This document shows positions 14,476 through 15,580 of a DNA stretch of 15,580 nt, in pieces. Source of the stretch: Baffinella frigidus. Its lineage: Eukaryota; Cryptophyceae; Cryptomonadales; Baffinellaceae. Position 1 is the stretch's first letter, and every line of letters starts with the position of its first letter. The stretch lies in NCBI GenBank assembly GCA_026770585.1, contig MU646735.1, positions 230,525-246,104 of the forward strand, in the 5' to 3' direction. A program made the translations under genes and the position numbers. Below the pieces are notes generated by a model. The model did not search any database, was not told the DNA's origin, and worked only from the letters and a program-made list of their open reading frames with translations.

Positions 14476-15219
14476 CCTTGCGACTGCCCAGCGTAGGAGT
14501 CGCCCGCCTGCAGACTCTCTCGCCCGGGTCTGGTCAACTCTCTTCCAGCAGCTACTCCCTCACCGGCGTGCGCGTCGTGGGATTCCGTGTGAAACGGTTA
14601 GGTGTTGTCAATACAATTCGCCACAAGAAAGACGCCCTCTTTCTTCCTTGTCATCGCAGGAAGGGCACCTCGCTCACATCCCACCCCATCCCATCCCATC
14701 CCAGTCTGGGAAAATGATTGATTGAAAGGATTAAGAGAAAATTCAACTACACGGCGCCGCCCCCGGGCCACCACAGGCCCCCAGACGCAGGGGTAACGCG
14801 CGAAACTAGGACACGCACCGCGCGAGGGAGCTGCGATCGGCCCCCTCCGGGGAGCTTGGGTTCGAGTCATGGCTACACAGAGTCACCTAGCGCTGTCTCA
14901 GTCTATTTGAGCTCACCAATCTGGTGAGCCCGGGCTCGTTTTCGCCCCGAAGTTGGCGGGGTTGTACCGCACACACAGCCTGTCAACTTGCGGATCTTTG
15001 GCCAACCCGAGTGAGGCAGAGCAAGTCCCTTGTGCGGGGGTACCCCCGTTTTGACCTATCCAGCATGGGAGTGGTCCTATGCTCCTAGGCATAGCACTAC
15101 GGTAAAACCCCACAGCGGCGCGTGTGCTTGATTTCGAGTAACCCCTGTACCATGCATGCACCCCCAGCGATGCAGGATAGCGTCCCAAGGCCTCCCGCCG
15201 CCATCCCCGTAGCGTAGCT

Positions 15220-15324
15220 TATCCCGTAAGTGCCTATAGGGTGAATATTCACCCCAACTCGCCCATAGGCAGGTCCTAGGGTCCTACGGTAGGGCGTATG
15301 AGCCTACTGGGCACTTGAGGGATA
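15220..15324. mobile_element. palindromic MITE family B, copy 3
   Basis: 105 bp, TA to TA, with ends TATCCCGTAAGTGCC and GGGCACTTGAGGGATA and core GGTCCTACGGTAGGGCGTAT. It separates the half MITE A (15323-) from the outer block. The left arm joins these directly near 1751-1757, so it is an empty site. Confidence 0.88.
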
Positions 15325-15385
15325 CAGGGGTACCTCGCTCATAGGAACCCGCCTCCCCCTAGGAACCTACAGTAGGCCTCTGTAG
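15323..15385. mobile_element. half of a family A MITE (right copy)
   Basis: TACAGGGGTACCTCGCTCAT followed by part of the core (GGAACCTACAGTAGGCC) and then TGTAGAATCCTTCGG, matching the left half element at 1692-1754 and its outer flank. Confidence 0.75.
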
Positions 15386-15479
15386 AATCCTTCGGGGTTC
15401 TGCTGAAAGATGTCAAAAGTGGATGTATGTTTCGACACGGCGACAGCAGTCGTGATTGAATGATTCATTACAGCCCCAC

Positions 15480-15580
15480 CTCCCCCACCACACGCTATCT
15501 CACCCCTCCCTCTCTCCCTATCTCCCCCTCTCCTTTCCTCTCTCTCCCTCTCTCTCCCTCTCTCTCCCTCTCTCTCCCTC
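15480..15580 (+). repeat. CT-rich microsatellite at window end
   Basis: CTCTCCCT and CTCTCTCCCT units continue to the last base. No gene is supported from 15426 onward. Confidence 0.9.

Larger units (their letters stand above)
13482..15425. repeat. outer block of giant palindrome, right copy
   Basis: Reverse complement of 1652-3393. It carries the same ORF (14053-14475), 26-bp palindrome (13554-13579), CCCAT microsatellite (about 14680-14702) and half MITE. Differences are the family B MITE at 15220-15324, the 123-bp segment at 13872-13994, and scattered substitutions. Confidence 0.92.

Noticed and set aside
14840-14875. tRNA-like B box (GGTTCGAGTC) in the outer block, also near 2118-2132
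   Set aside because: The T-stem does not pair, no acceptor stem or A box fits, and no terminator T-run follows. At most a distant SINE remnant.

Overview
This window looks like nuclear DNA of a eukaryote, most likely an alga or related protist. Both ends of the reasoning point that way: plant-type (CCCTAAA-like) telomeric heptamers, many small palindromic transposons, a probable solo LTR, and one recognisable gene, an RWP-RK transcription factor (a family of plants, green algae and some other protists). The species cannot be named from the sequence. Coding density is very low; most long open frames are GC-rich shadows or read through repeats, and several lack an ATG.

The main structure is a giant interrupted palindrome, about 1652 to 15425. 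Its left arm (1652-7147) and right arm (7207-15425) carry the same blocks in mirror order. From outside in these are: a half copy of a palindromic MITE; a 1.6-1.7 kb block with an unrecognised 140-residue ORF; a patch of short palindromic repeats; an RWP-RK gene; a 105-bp MITE; and a 62-bp perfect inverted repeat. The centre (7148-7206) is degenerate CCCTAAA sequence, and the flank to its left reads as the G-rich complement. This is the arrangement expected of two chromosome ends joined head to head.

The two RWP-RK copies converge on the centre. The left copy (3975-4826) has the DNA-binding domain. The right copy (8517-8017) has lost exactly 109 codons in frame, which removes the whole domain, while the remaining ~160 residues differ at only three positions by hand comparison.

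The arms differ by insertions and deletions. The left arm alone has a probable 598-bp solo LTR with 5-bp target duplication and a ~733-bp insertion. The right arm alone has a MITE at its outer end, a 123-bp segment in the ORF block, and ~4.2 kb (about 9263-13481) holding a small serine-rich ORF, a long foldback, two more MITEs and a nested palindrome cluster.

Left of the palindrome (1-1651) is subtelomere-like DNA: telomere-derived heptamer arrays, a GA tract, a 24-bp tandem repeat and two MITEs. The far right end (15480-15580) is a CT-rich microsatellite that runs off the window.
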